A DNA stretch of 64,000 nucleotides from Chaetomium olivaceum (GCA_039881045.1 JAYWVB010000010.1:1-64000); one strand, 5' to 3'. Positions 33,624-45,979 are shown, counted from the first letter of the stretch. The notes: generated by a model not told the origin, from the letters alone. A program made the numbers and translations.

Positions 33624-34036
33624 TCATGCGAATTCCATCCCACGCTTCCACCACTCCGATAAGCCTCTCCTCTCCATGGCGGCTGCAAATTCCTTGACAG
33701 ACTCAACTTCGAACAACCCATTCCGCTCTTCCGGCTGGATCGCCTTCGACTCTATCGGCGCAGGTTTTGATACCAGCTGAAAGTCTTTGTATCGGAGTCT
33801 CTGGATTCGAGTCAGCTCGTAGGCCCCTTCGAGTCATGTTTCTGACAACTCACTTGAACGGTCCCTACCCATTCTTTGACACTTTCCTCGCCGCCTTTGC
33901 AGTACATGATGCCCGGACACCCTCCGCTCCGAAGAAGAGCATAGCAGTCAAACTTGCTTGCTGCCTTGCGGAGATGGGCAACCTTCTTGCGCGAGGTAAT
34001 GTGATGGGTCCGAATTAGGGCATGAAAGAGTGTCAT
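33624..34036 (-). CDS. Small two-exon protein, possibly RWDD2/DUF1115-like
   Basis: Exon 1 is 34036-33854 and exon 2 is 33800-33624; the intron has GTGAGT...AATCCAG and the join is in phase 0, giving 119 aa. Exon 1 reads MTLFHALIRTHHITSRKKVA, FDCYALLRSGGCPGIMYCKG and SVKEWVGTVQ. Exon 2 reads RLRYKDFQLVSKPAP, NGLFEVESVKEFAAAMERRG and LSEWWKRGMEFA. The PGIMYxxG...V..WV..VQ.LRYKDF pattern recalls the C-terminal DUF1115 part of RWD-domain proteins, but this is a weak match and the RWD part is absent. The exact splice and a stop at the expected end argue that it is real. It runs convergent with the DUF1279 gene, 125 bp apart. Confidence 0.65.
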
Positions 34037-34641
34037 GGTTGGCTCATTGTTGGCTGAGACTCAACAACGATGAACCAGTGAAACACACAACAATGAAGGG
34101 AAGAGAGCGACAGTGTCGCATCCCTCATCTCACACGGACCGTGTGATGAGACCAGATTTGGCGGTGGCTCGATCCAGCACAGCATGCGAGTAAAATAGGA
34201 GTTGGTCAAACAGATAAATAACTATCCAATATAGCAAAGCTCAACAAAAAGATCATCACTAGGCTCGATATGCGAAATTAGTAACTACTGGCCATAGCCT
34301 GGCTCACAGATCTACTCACAGTATGTTCCGAGCTCATGCGTACGGTACACACCACCTCACGTGCCCACGTGTTCCAATGTCTCCATGCCAAGCCCCTTTG
34401 TGTTCAGATCCAACGTGACCTGATCACGCCTGCCTTGAGCGAATTGAGCGAATTCATGGCACAGCCTGGCAAGTGAACTGGCCTCAAGGCCTCACCTGGC
34501 TCCTCGTTAGATGTTGCTCCCTCGGCTGAGAGGTCTGCTGCCTGCGAGCAGCCCCCGAATATAACATCGGCATCTCAACCACACTCGATGCTGATCTTTG
34601 TTCATCCGATATTGACATTTGACACATGGTGGTAGGAAATC
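34037..34641. other. Divergent intergenic region (small protein / DNA ligase paralogue)
   Basis: About 0.6 kb, no gene recognised. Contains direct GAATTGAGC/GCGAATT copies near 34440-34455; significance unknown. Confidence 0.4.
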
Positions 34642-37600
34642 ATGCCCTTTCCCTTTTCCTATGTTTGCGATCTGCTGCAACGCCTTGAGGATAATCGACT
34701 CGCTCGATCAGGCCTGAGAAGCAACGCAGTCATCATCCAAGAGTGGTTCAGGGGACACCAGGGGTTGCTCTACCGCGACGACCATAAGAGCGCTCCGCTG
34801 CTCTCTGCCCTTCTACCAGAGAAGAGGACCGACAGGGTCTACTTTATTCGGGAAAAGAAGTTGCAAACCATCATCGGTCGAGCACTCTATCTGGGCCGGT
34901 CGCGTATCGCAGAGTTGGGGAGATGGACCAACCCTGGGGCCGCCGTTGATTTGGCGGACTGTGTTGAAGGAATCCTGAAGCAGACGGTGGGTTTTCTTCT
35001 CAGCTGGCTATTTATTTAACGACAGTGAGGTTGACAAACTGTAGCCAAACCCAATCTCACCCGCAGACAGGTCTGTGACCGTCGAGGAGATTGATGGACT
35101 CCTCCACAGCATCGCAGCTGCCTGCCGTTTCAGCTCGCCTTCTGTGCGTAGCTCAGCCGAAAATCGGCCCGCTGACCAGGAGCTCTCCCTCGGAGACTTG
35201 TACCGGCGACTGTCGGCTAGAGACGCAAAATGGCTGACCCGGCTGCTCCTGAAGAACTACGAGCCTATTGTTCTTGACCAGCGAGTTGTCTGTGCGGGCT
35301 ACCACCCTCTGCTTCCAACTGTTCTGAAAGTCCAGGATGATCTGGCTGTTGCCGGGCGTATCCTCGACACCCTCAAGCTGGACCGGACTGTCACGGGCAA
35401 AAGCGATCTGGCAGAGTATTTGAAACCTACTCTAGGAGTCAAGATTGGTCGCCAGATGTGGATGAAGGGGAGGAGCATCAAACACTGCTTATCTATGGTC
35501 CAGGGGCGGATCAGCTGCGAGGAGAAAATGGATGGAGAGTACTGTCAAATCCACATCGATCTCAGCAAAGGCCGGGACTGCATCCAGATCTTTTCAAAGA
35601 GTGGTAAAGACAGCACAAGGGACCGCATGGCCTTGCATGAGTATGTAACTTCCAGTTCCTTTGAGTTTGGGTGGACTGACTGATGGAGGATAGCTCAATT
35701 CGAAAGTCGTTGCAGCTTGGACAGTCGTCTTGTCCCTTGAGGCACAGTTGCATTCTGGAGGGTGAACTGGTGGTGTACAGTGACAAACACCACAAGATCC
35801 TGGGTTTCCACAAGATCAGGAAGCACGTTTCTCGGTCTGGGTCTTTCTTGGGGACCGACAAAGACTCGCAAACCCACCCCTGGGAGCATCTCATGATCGT
35901 CTATTACGACCTGCTCATGATAGACAACGAGTCTCTTCTCGCTGTCAAACACTCAGAAAGGTTCCAACGCCTCAAAAGTGTCATCACCCCAGTTCCCGGC
36001 CGATCTTCACTGGTGAAGCGAGAGCTCATAGACTGTGGCAGGCCGTCTGCGGTTTCAGACTTACGCCGAGCCTTTGCCAAATGCATCACAGCACGAGGGG
36101 AGGGTCTTGTTCTCAAAGCGGATGACCCCTACTTTGACTTTGGCACCCAGTGGAAACCCTACCGCTGCTGTGCGATCAAGCTCAAGAAAGAGTACATTGG
36201 GAATTTTGGGGACATTGGCGACTTTGCGGTTGTTGGTGCACGCTTTGATGCAGCAAAGGCCCGCACATACAGCATACCCGGCCTCAAGTGGACTCACTTC
36301 TATGTGGGCTGCCTGGAGAATAAAGACGAAGTGCAGCGGTTTGGGAAACAGCCAGTGTTTGTCGTCACAAATGTTGTTGAACTGAATGCCAAACAGCTTG
36401 CAGCGTTTGTCTTCTCTGTGAACCCGGAGTCTATCAGGCCAGAGGAAAACAGAGCAATCACTCTGCGCATAGAGCCCGGGGTTGATTGCGGGAAGCGCCC
36501 CTCGTTTATCTTTCCCACACCCCCGGTGTTCGATCTCCGCTGTTTTTCTTTTGATAAGGAAGGCAACACTGGTTTCTGGAGCCCAAGATTTCCAACTGTC
36601 AGCAAAATTCACTGCGACCGAACTTACCACGACACCATCTCCTTTGAAGAACTCCAAGAGATGGCAGCGAACGACCGAAAGTCTCCTCCTCCGGAGGACA
36701 GTCAAGAGCTCCTGGGCTGGATTGCAGCTCTGGAGAACTCGGAATCCAAACGCACTGCCAACACAGCAAGCCAGACAACCATTTCCACCATCGCCGGTTC
36801 TGTGGCCCAGTCGTCCCAGCCGAATTCTGGTAGCCAGCAAGATCCAGCTGGTCAGAACCCGACGACAGGGAACATGGCCGATTTTACCAGACAGACCCAA
36901 AGCTCGCACGTCGGTGTGCAGCTGACCCCGGTGACATCGACCATCGCCCAAGCACTCGAGCCGACAGCTTCGGCCCGGACTGACGACCAATCCGCGGCCA
37001 CGCTGGGCCGAAAGCGACCCCTCGAGCTGTCGACTCAGAGCTGCATCCCCGAGCGGAACAAGATCCAGCGCCGCTCCAGCGTCCAGAGCGCCTTCGCGGC
37101 CCCTCTGCCCAGCATCGAGGGGGCAGGTCCCTCGGCGAGCCCGCCGGCGCCCTCCGTGGGCAGCCAGATGAGCCCGTCGCGCCGCAGCACCACCGCATTG
37201 CTGCCCAACCTCCGGCCGTCGCTGCGTGCCGAGGCGACCATGCCTGCGAGCTCGGCCTCGACGCACGAGGCCAACATGGGCAGCGTGCGGGAAGAGCCCC
37301 GTCCTTCCCTGCAGGAATCGATCTCGTTCCACGAGGGTCGAATGCGGTCGCTTGCTGCCCGGTCTCTCTCGACGCCCGCCCGGAGCAGTCTTGTGCAAGC
37401 CCAGGAGGCAGGTCCCCAGCCGTCAGAGCAGTCCGCCGAACACGTCGCCAACCAGCCCGCGCAGCCCGCCCAACCCGACCAGTCCGCCGATCAATCCGCC
37501 GCCCAGCCTGCCGGCAACGCCACCATCGAGACGGCACGCGGCAGGTGCTGTTTCCTCGGCGACACGTGCAAGATCTCGACCTTTTCGATCCTTTTGTCGC

Positions 37601-38049
37601 CCTGCATCGCCGACTTTCCCTGGGTGACAGACGATCTGCTCGGGCACCACGGCGTGACCGAGTTCCTCCGCGATCCCATGGAGTGGCCCAACGCCCAACC
37701 GGGCGGCACGACTGCTGCTCCGAGCGGCAGCACCTCGGCCACCGCGCCCCCTGGCAGCACCAACAGCTCCGGCTCGCACCGCCGACCCACCAAGATCATC
37801 TTGGTCGACCGCCGGCGCACCGATGCCACGGTCGATTTCCTGTACACGGTCGAGGCGGCCGGCCTGAAGCGGCGCAACGGCGAGCGCGAGTATGTCCCCG
37901 TCTACGACTGGCACGTGCTGGAGTCGATCTACGACGAGGAGGAGAGGGTGAAATTTTGGGAATTGGCGGATGGGGAGGTGGTTGAAGCTCGGTTTCGTTT
38001 TGACGATGAGGAGAGCGTCTGGAAGAAATACTGGGTTGGGCTGGCTTAG
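34642..38049 (+). CDS. ATP-dependent DNA ligase paralogue with a long C-terminal extension
   Basis: Three exons (34642-34986, 35045-35640, 35694-38049), introns GTGGGT...TGTAG and GTATGT...GATAG, 1098 aa, no frame break. Ligase motifs are in order: motif I EEKMDGEY with the adenylation Lys at about K276, ILEGELVVY, motif III YYDLLMIDNESLL, motif IV GEGLVLKADDPYFD and motif V AIKLKKEYIG. The N-terminal helical part (LRSNAVIIQEWFRGHQGLLY; LLKNYEPIVLDQ) resembles the ligase IV DNA-binding domain. After residue about 650 comes a Ser/Gln/Pro-rich disordered region. The end may be a BRCT-like pair (FSILLSPCIADFPWVTDDLL; KIILVDRRRTDATVDFLYTV ... YVPVYDWHVLESI). It is shorter and more divergent than canonical Lig4, so I call it a paralogue. 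A repair or end-joining role is inferred. Confidence 0.82.
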
Positions 38050-38816
38050 GTGATGGGGGTGGAGGAGTAGTATGGAGTGGAACCCCTAACCCTGGATGTC
38101 GTCCCTGGTGAAGGTGTCGGCCAGAACCGGCTTGGCACACGGGAATCGTCGCGTGGGGGGGGAAACCTCGAGGCATGGCTGTATGGTGCGCTGCTTTTGA
38201 CGGTTTCCTCGACTACCTGACTTCTTACCAGCAATTACTCATTCTGCAACTGGGACAGCATCTAGAGCCTGCTACTTCCTCAGGCACTTCCGAGGAGTCA
38301 CTGATGTGTCAATTGGTATCAAAGCTACCAGCTGAGAGAGGAGTCATAGGGAAGCAGTCTGTGTGGTATGACATTTCTAGTGCCAATTGATCGTTCTATT
38401 CCTCATCCGCGCTACGTGTGACTTTACAATGTCGTCCGTAACTTAGCGCTTAGGTACAGTAGTGTAGTATCCTTGAATCAAGGGGACCATCTGATCTGTC
38501 CCTCGCCTTACCGAGGAGATCCAGCCCCGCGCCGATCTAGGCCTGCCCCGGTGGCCATGTCGATTTCCGCGGGGGACCATGGGTGGGTCCGGCACTACCT
38601 CTGACAGGTACCACACACACTCGCCGACTCGGAGCTAAGCCGATGATAGGTTTTTTTTTTTTTTAATTGACCAAGCCCAGGTCCCGAGTCCCTGTCCTAT
38701 CCTTCTCTGTTTTCTGTCGTCGTTCTTTACGGATCGTCAAACCCACCGAGTGTGTGAGCGTTTGACAATTTTTCAACCTTTCCTGGTTGGGGACCCACAA
38801 TCGCTCTCTCTTTACA
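38050..38816. other. Intergenic region before the NCS1 permease
   Basis: About 0.8 kb; a T-tract at 38650-38664. No gene recognised; small ORF 38175-38390 has no domain. Confidence 0.45.
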
Positions 38817-40549
38817 ATGACCGCTGAGACCAAGGTCGACGAAACACTCCCGGGGAGTGACCCGGAACGGAGCTCCGTCCATGGCGCCGCCCCGGATGCG
38901 CCCGTAGGCCGATGGGCCCGCCTTCGGCATCTCCTCCACAAAATCCTCACGCTTGGCCGGGTGGAGGTCCGGGGTATCACGCCGATCCCCGTCAAGGAGC
39001 GGACCGTGGAGAGGACGGTGAATATCTTTACGCTGTGGTGGTCTATGAATACGAATATTTTGGGGTGAGTAAACTTGGATGTTTGGGTTAAAATGGATGT
39101 GGGACTAATTGTTTGACAGTATCACCTTCGGCATGCTGGCTCCGGTTTACGGGCTTAATCTGAGGAACAGCGCCTTGATCATCTTGTTCTTTACGCTGTT
39201 GACCACGCTCCTTCCGGCTTATTTGTGCACGTGGGGTCCCAAGATTGGCATGCGGCAGATGCTGCAGGCGCGGTACAGTTTTGGGTAGGTTGGTTCTCAT
39301 CTCACCATGGGCAAGTTGCTGACACTCCTCAGCCGCTACCTCGTCACCATCCCCGTCCTGCTCAACCTGGCAACCCTCACGGGTTTCTGCGTCATCATGG
39401 CCGTCATCGGCGGGCAGTGCCTGTCGTCTGTCGCCGACGGCAATCTCAGCGTGACGGTGGGCATCGTCATCACCGCCATTCTCACACTAGGCATCTCCTT
39501 CTGCGGGTATACTGTCTTGCACATCTACGAGCGCTACGCCTGGATCCCCGCCATCATCTCCATCATCGTTGCCGTCGGCACCGGCGGCAAAGAGCTGCGC
39601 AACCAGGTTGTCTACGACACGCCCCCGCCGGCCTCGTCCGTGCTGTCGTACGGCATGATTGTTGCGTCCTACATGGTGCCGTGGGCGTGTCTGTCGTCGG
39701 ACTTTACGACGTACATGAAGCCGGATACTTCATCGTATGCCCCCCCCCCTGCTTTTCCATTTCCAATTTCCCCCTTTCCCTCCACCTAGCACCCCCTCCA
39801 TCTCCAACCATACCCCTCTCTAACACTTCCCCCCTCCCACACACAGCCTCAAAATCTTCACCTACTCCTACCTAGGCCTCGCCACCCCGACAATCCTGCT
39901 CATGACCCTCGGCTCCGCCATCGGCAACGCCATCCCGTCCAACCCCGCCTGGCAGGCCGCCTACGACCAGACCCTGGTCGGCGGCGTGCTGGCCGCCATG
40001 CTGGCCCCCGCGGGCGGCTTCGGCAAGTTCCTCGTCGTGCTCCTGTCCTTCTCCCTGCTGGGTAACCTGGCCGCCACGTCGTACAGCGTGACGCTGAATT
40101 TCCAGCTGCTGCTGCTGCCGCCGCGCGCGCTGGCCAAGGTGCCGAGGTACGTGTTCTCGCTGGTTTTTGCGGCCGTGGTGATCCCCGTGGGCATTCGGGC
40201 GGCAGGGGATTTCTTTGTGAATTTGGAGAATTTTGTGGCGTTGATTGGGTACTGGAGCTCGGCGTTTTTGGCGGTGGTGTTGGTGGAGCATTTTGTGTTT
40301 CGGGGGGCCGATTTCGCGGCGTATGATGTTGAGGCGTGGAACGATGCGGCGAGGTTGCCGTGGGGGGCGGCGGCGCTGGGGGCCGGGGTGTTGAGCTTTG
40401 GGCTGGTGGTGCCGAGTATGGCGCAGGTGTGGTGGACGGGGCCCATCGCGCAGACGACGGGGGATATTGGGTTTGAGTTGGCTTTTGTGGTGTCGGGGTT
40501 GTTGTATGTGCCGTTGAGGTGGCTGGAGAGGCGTTGGGCGGGGAGGTGA
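38817..40549 (+). CDS. NCS1-family nucleobase/cytosine-purine permease
   Basis: NCS1 permeases import purines, pyrimidines or related vitamins by proton symport at the plasma membrane. Four exons fit (38817-39064, 39120-39284, 39333-39734, 39847-40549) and give 505 aa, the usual family length, with no frame break. The cytosolic N-terminus ends with RVEVRGITPIPVKERT. About twelve spans follow, beginning FTLWWSMNTNILGITFGMLA (the conserved W.s.N...G. segment of TM1). Then come ALIILFFTLLTTLLPAYLCT, RYSFGRYLVTIPVLLNLATL (the family's R-fG motif) and SSDFTTYMKPDTSS. VEHFVFRGADFAAYDVEAWN lies near the C-terminus. The Fcy2-like layout suggests a cytosine/purine type, but substrate cannot be set from sequence. 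Confidence 0.9.
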
Positions 40550-40692
40550 TGTGGCTGTTGTTTTTGAAGGGGGTGGAAGGAAAGGGGGATGGAGATGAAA
40601 CTGAGGTCACTAATGTGGAGGATGGATGAAATGTAGAAAGTGAAGATGAGTTTCAATGGATACCCTAGATAGCGTTCAACATGCACATTACT

Positions 40693-42561
40693 TCACATTC
40701 CCTCCCCTCGTAGATCCAGGATTACCAGACTCGTCGCCAGCGCCGGCAGCAGCGGAACGAACAACTTCCCCCCTTCCAACTTCCACCCAACCGTTCCCCA
40801 CGGCGTGCTCTCGATAATGGTCGCGTTAGGCACCAGAACCGCCACCTCTTCCACATCCACATACCCCCCATTCACCACACTCAACAACATCCACCACCCA
40901 GCCCGCCGCATCCACAACCTCGCTCCCCTCCACTTCCACCCCCAACACCGCCGGCCCGTCCCCACCCACCACAAAACCCAACACCTCCCCCCTCGTCAAC
41001 ACCTTCGCCAACTCCCCATGCGCCACCGCCAACACCTCACTCGTCGGCCACACCCACGAAATAACCCCCTTCACACCATGATTAACCGCCAACAACACCA
41101 TCACCCAGCTCTCCTCTGCCCCCGGATCCCTCAACCAATAATCCTCCCCGTGAAACGCCTGCGGATTCACCAGCACCGTCTTCCGCCACCGGCCCAACAC
41201 CACCTCCCCCATCCACCTCCATCTATCCAACCTGCTTGGCACATCCCACACCGTCCCCTCACAGTTATCACACCCACAATCCCCATAGGTGGCATTACAG
41301 GCGGTTCCCCACTTAGACCACGTCGCATTGATCCCGATCGGGTAGACATCGGCCATGAGCAGGTCAGCGGCGGCAGAGTAGGGGCCGAAGTAGTAGTCGG
41401 CGCAGTTGAGGGTGACGGCAACCGGGTGGTAGGGGTCGAGGGCGTGGAGGAGGGTGTGGGCGGCTTCCGGGAGGGCGAAGGGGTCTTGCCAGCCGTCGGG
41501 CTCGTCGGCGGTCCAGTAGGCGAAGAGCCCGGCCGCGGCGGGGCTGGTGGGGGGGGAGGGAGGGAGGGATGAGAGTAGTGTTGCGGTAGATGTCGCGGAG
41601 GGAGTACATGTAGGGGAGGTTGGTTTCTTGGAGGGGGGTGTTAGCTTGGTGGTTTTGAGGTTGGTTATGGGGCTGGTGGTGAAGGGGGGTTGGAAGTAAA
41701 AGTTGTGTTTTGGGGGGACAGGAGTGCATTAACATACGGGACATATAATCCAGCATTGGACCCGAGTCGTTGAAGCTGGTCAGCGGCGTCATGGCATTGA
41801 GCCCAAGCGCGGCATACCGGTCGATCAGGGATGTGTCGTTGTGCCGGAGGAAGCCGTCATAGGAGGCGTAGAAGCCATATGGAAAGAAGGGGGTAAAGGT
41901 GTGGTTGGTGGACGGATTACTAAAGTAGAGCCCACCACGAAGGTTGTCGATGCGAGTCACGCTGCCGTTGGGTTTGGATGGCAGGTAGAGGAGGGTGGTT
42001 GTGGCAGTCCAGGCTGGGGTGCCATCCTCCGGGGCGCCGTAGAGGACTACTTCGATGGGAGTGAGGCTCGGTTTTATGCGGGCGAGCTCAAAGCGAAAGA
42101 TGTTGCCGGTGGTGTTGACGGGGACCGTGTTCTGCACAAGAGGCTCGTCGTCTTCAGCGACATGGATGGAGAAAATCAGCCGGTTGGCCCACTTGGATGA
42201 GCTGGTGGCATTTGGCCAAGGCGTGCCGTGATATAGCGAGAACTCGGCATTGACCACGAATTCGCCGTAGTCTTCGTTATCCAAGTAAAGGCTGTACCGG
42301 GGTCGGAACAGGACGTTGAGTAGAGGCCGTCCAGGGACAACGGGGTTTGAAGGTGGGAGAGTCTGGCCACCAGGGTCAAAGTTTGGGTATCTGGGCCAGT
42401 CAGGAGGTACCCAGGGTATCTAGACACGGGAATTGTACTCACCCAGGCTGATAGACCTTCCCGCACCATCGCGGCCAGTCCGGGTGTTGTCCTGTCTGCT
42501 GACTACTGGCGACGGTAATGACTGCCGTCAGGCAGAGCCACAAAAGCCGAAACCACCCCAT
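40693..42561 (-). CDS. Secreted glycoside-hydrolase-like (TIM-barrel) protein, two frame breaks
   Basis: ATG 42561 gives a signal peptide (MGWFRLLWLCLTAVITVASS). Exon 1 ends at KVYQPG with a GTGAGT...CCCAG intron. A beta-rich region with several N-glycosylation sites follows, then FFPYGFYASYDGFL, YAALGLNAMTPL, a second intron with donor GTATGT after DYMSR, and FAYWTADEPDGWQ (a likely acidic pair), CADYYFGPY, LLMADVYPIGINATW, RWRKTVLVNPQAF and VMVLLAVNHGVKGVISWVWP. This layout suggests a beta/alpha-barrel carbohydrate-active enzyme without a family number I can name. The frame is off by one in a run of eight G at 41549-41556 and again at 40891-40905, after which it ends LVILDLRGEGM. Activity unknown. 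Confidence 0.62.
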
Positions 42562-42841
42562 GGTTGCGATTGTGTTGAGCAGAAGGAAAGAAAGGAGGGA
42601 GGTTACACGGCTTTTGAAGTTGGACGGGAGTTTTCCATTTCCCATCCCTTGGGACCCCGCGTTCATCTAGAGATTGCTGCAAGCACCCACTTTATCCGCA
42701 ATGTAGAAAGACGGTTTGAGACATGGCTCGGTAACAGCCGTAGGGACGCCTTGAATGAATCTTGAGTCTCATCATTCCTCCCAATTGTAAATTGTAAAAT
42801 TTGATGTGTGAACCCCATTTAAAATTTAAAATCGGTGAAAT

Positions 42842-43252
42842 TCAGACAGAAGACAGGTGTGGAGGGGCCATGTTGGCGAGCACCACTCGGTATCTATCCG
42901 GGTCCTCAAAGGTCTTGCCGCATTTGTCCCAGTAAGGGTTGAAGCTCGCAACGGCCGAGAAGCCGTTCCCCTCCATCTGCGCCACTGCCCTGGCGTAGCT
43001 GTCGGCGTCTGGGAGATAGAAAATGAGAAGATTGTCTTGGGTGGGCGCCTTGCCGACGACGTGACCTCGACTCCGCGTGAATTCGAGGTGATAACCAGCT
43101 GACTTGTGGCCCAGCATGACACCGTCAAGGCCTTGGTGGTCGGCAAAGCTGCCTAGGGTCTCGAACCCGAGGCCATCACGGTAGAAAGGCAGCAGTTTAT
43201 CAATGTCGTCTGTTGGCCGTGCAATACGGATGTGAGCTGTAGCAAGTGCCAT
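42842..43252 (-). CDS. Glyoxalase/VOC-superfamily protein
   Basis: 136 aa, single exon. Start at 43252 (MALATAHIRIARPTDDIDKL) rather than 17 codons upstream, because the beta-strand of the first VOC half begins immediately after. It shows the paired halves of the vicinal-oxygen-chelate fold: LLPFYRDGLGFETLGSF, YHLEFTRSRG, LLIFYLPDADSYARAVAQME, SFNPYWDKCGKTFEDPDRYR. Such proteins include glyoxalases, dioxygenases and bleomycin-binding proteins; the metal ligands visible (H in YHLEF; E in FEDPD) do not fix the reaction. Transcribed away from the M50B gene. Confidence 0.85.
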   Translation of the reverse strand: MALATAHIRIARPTDDIDKLLPFYRDGLGFETLGSFADHQGLDGVMLGHKSAGYHLEFTRSRGHVVGKAPTQDNLLIFYLPDADSYARAVAQMEGNGFSAVASFNPYWDKCGKTFEDPDRYRVVLANMAPPHLSSV

Positions 43253-43917
43253 GGTTAGGGAGGTTATAATGACGTCGGCTTCGTAAGGGACTTGGAGTGG
43301 CAATGCACAAATGCCAAATGCTCCGTATATCTATCAATGGCATCGAAGTTTACACACCTGGAAGAATAGAATGGAAGCTGTGCCTGACCCCACCTCATCC
43401 CCGCTGAGCCAAGGGACCCCACAAAGATAAATCCGAATAAAGAGCCCCTGCACGTGCCTTGCCGCCTTAGGTATGTCCATACATGTACACCTTACCTACC
43501 TAAGGAAGGATCCCGGGACTTGCCAAGTTAGCCGAGACACGCTAAAACACCCCCGGCCCATGGGACCGTCCAGGACCCGCCAACAGATCCGATCGGCAGC
43601 CAGCCTCTTAGCACGGCCTCGTTGGACGCGCAAGCATCCCAGCAGCCCACCTCAACAACCAGCAACAAAAACTCGGTTGTGTCACTCAGCTGATTTGATT
43701 GTTTCTCGAATGCACCAGACCTTTGTTTTCTCGCTCATCAAAACGCCAACGACCCCGGCGGCGCTCGTTTACGACAGCAAGCCATCGTCAGCCTTATCAA
43801 CCAGAGACAACCAAACCTCGATCCACCAAAGCCGCTTACACCATCTCATCAATTCGCAAAGTTGCCAAAACCCGTATCCGTACCTTAAAACGCCCCGATA
43901 ACGAACAAACCATCACA
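43253..43917. other. Divergent intergenic region (VOC protein / M50B peptidase)
   Basis: Shared promoter region of about 0.66 kb. No further gene seen. Upstream reading frames extending into the M50B N-terminus (from 43699) lack a convincing start or domain. Confidence 0.5.
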
Positions 43918-44926
43918 ATGGCCCCTCCGGCCCTCCGTCCTGCAATAGCTTCTCGCGCCTGGCAAGCCGCCGCCCCGCACGTCGCCCGTGCCTCCGTCGC
44001 AGCCTCCTCTGCCGCCCTCTCTCGCCGGGACCTAACCGTCAACGACGCCCAAAGGGTGACCCTCGGCGTCATCGCCGCTTACGTCGTCGCCATCGCTCTC
44101 CTCTGGAACCTCCCCTACATCAAGTGGATTCTATGGCCCTTCAAGGTATGCCTGCCTGCCCCGCTCCTCTCTCCTCTCCTCTCTCCTCTCCTCTCCTCTC
44201 CCTCCCCACCAGCCACTAACCCCTCTCTCCCCGCCAACAGATGCTCGTAATCGCCTTCCACGAATTCGGCCACGCCTTCGCCTGCATCCTCACAGGCGGC
44301 CGCGTCAAATCCATCAGCCTGGACCCGCGCGAGGGCGGCGTGACCCACATGCAGGGCGGCCGCAACGCCATCACCCTGCCCGCGGGCTACCTGGGCTCGT
44401 CGCTGATCGGCGCGCTGCTGACCTTTGCTGGGTTCAACATCAACGCGAGCAAGATTGCGAGTATTGTGGTGGGCGTGTGCTTTCTGCTGACGTTGTGGTG
44501 GGGGAGGCGGGATTGGTTGACGATTGGGACGGTGTTGGCGGCGGTGGGGTTGTTGGTCGGGTGTTGGTTTATTGCGCACGCGGAGGCGTTGCGGTTCGTG
44601 GTGTTGTTCATTGGGGTTATGTCGTCGCTGTATAGCGTTTGGGATATTGTGAGCTTTTCCTTGGCCCCTTTTCTTCCGTCTGACCGATGCGGGTGATACT
44701 AACCCTACCCCAGTGCGACGATCTCATCCTGCGCAAAGTCAACAGTTCCGACGCGAGCGTCTTCGCCCAGCGCTACGGCGGCTCTTCGCAGTGCTGGGGC
44801 GTCATCTGGTCCATCATCTCCCTGGGCTTCATGGCCGCCGGCATCGTGGCCGGCATCGCCGCCTTCCCGCAGTCCGCGACCCAGCAGAGAGAGGACTCGC
44901 AGCATTTTATCCCGACCAAGTTTTAA
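43918..44926 (+). CDS. M50B-type integral membrane metallopeptidase
   Basis: Exons 43918-44145, 44241-44648 and 44714-44926, all phase 0, give 282 aa. The zinc motif HEFGH is at residues 83-87, inside a membrane span as in site-2-protease relatives. It is followed by RVKSISLDPREGGVTHMQ and ITLPAGYLGSSLIGALLTFA. About six spans are visible (AQRVTLGVIAAYVVAIALLW; KIASIVVGVCFLLTLWW; LTIGTVLAAVGLLVGCWFIA; FVVLFIGVMSSLYSVWDI; GVIWSIISLGFMAAGIVAGI). NSSDASVFAQRYGGSSQCWG is a typical C-terminal block of this fungal/plant M50B group. Intramembrane proteolysis is expected; substrate unknown. Intron 1 contains a tctcctctcc pyrimidine repeat. Confidence 0.9.
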
Positions 44927-45979
44927 ACGGGTCCTTCTTTTCAGCAGTTTTAATTGGGTTTTCGGGTGGGTGGCTGGATGGATTGAGGGCATCAGTGGTT
45001 TTTTGGTGCCAGGCGTTGCGACAGATGGAATTAATGACTTGATACCCGGGGTGCTTTTTTCCTAGTGGTAGGCTGGAGCTTCCAGCTTCATTTGGTGGAT
45101 AAATAACCAGATTGGTCATGGCGTAACTGTCGTGTAAGACTTGGACTTGGAGAGTATGAATAGTACAGCCAACCGTTCCGGGGGGACGAAAGAAAGCGCA
45201 GCACAAATATTGACATTAGAGGAAATACGAAGTAATCCCTCGCCCCTACGCACCTCTTATTCATGAAATGGGCTTCCACTTGTGCTATTAAATTTGGACG
45301 GCGAATTCTACATGTACAAGGCTCGGAAGTCCAGGCATAGGTACTGGTGTGCTAGGAAGGAAGGAGGATTGGTGGGATCCAGTGGTCACAGTTTGAGGAA
45401 GTCACACCTTGGGAGTGGACTGGGTGTAACTGGGGCCTGGCCAGGCTGTTGCACTCTCCCACTCTCTTCAAGTTTCTTCAGTTTTGGTTTGTTTTTACCA
45501 GTTTGCCTTTCGGTCCTCAATCCGGGGACCAGAGGCGCCGGGTTTTCGCATATGGGCGTGCCAACGGAGAGCAGCCACGCAGGGTTACATCAGAATGGAC
45601 AGATTAATTTAGTTCTGGTTCCCGGTCAGTCCTCTCCCGTTTTTCTTACATTCATTGTATCGCTTCCGCATTCCGTTCCCTAAGCAAGGTGAAAATCTGA
45701 CTCCCACTTCAACTAGTAAGGTACAATTACTGACTGTGCCATGCTGCTTCGTATGCCACAGTAAGGTGAAGCGAAAGCTGCTGTGCTAGCCACAACGCCA
45801 CTGGTGCATGATTCGGTATGCACCATTATGCACGAAAAGCTGTGGCATCCAATCCGCTTCTCGAGAAACTTTGGAAGATGAGACAAGTAAAATAAACGAA
45901 AACGTTCCTTCTTCGCTTCCTCAATGTTCATTGTGCATCTCAGCGACTCATCATTGAAGCTTCGCTCCAATCACTAGCC
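44927..45979. other. Intergenic region before the CorA-like gene
   Basis: About 1 kb. The 133-codon ORF 45282-45683 has no domain and unlikely composition; I do not call it a gene. Confidence 0.45.

Noticed and set aside
38500..38640. 5S rRNA or other small structural RNA
   Set aside because: GC-rich with some inverted segments, but it does not match the conserved 5S layout or any tRNA box pair.
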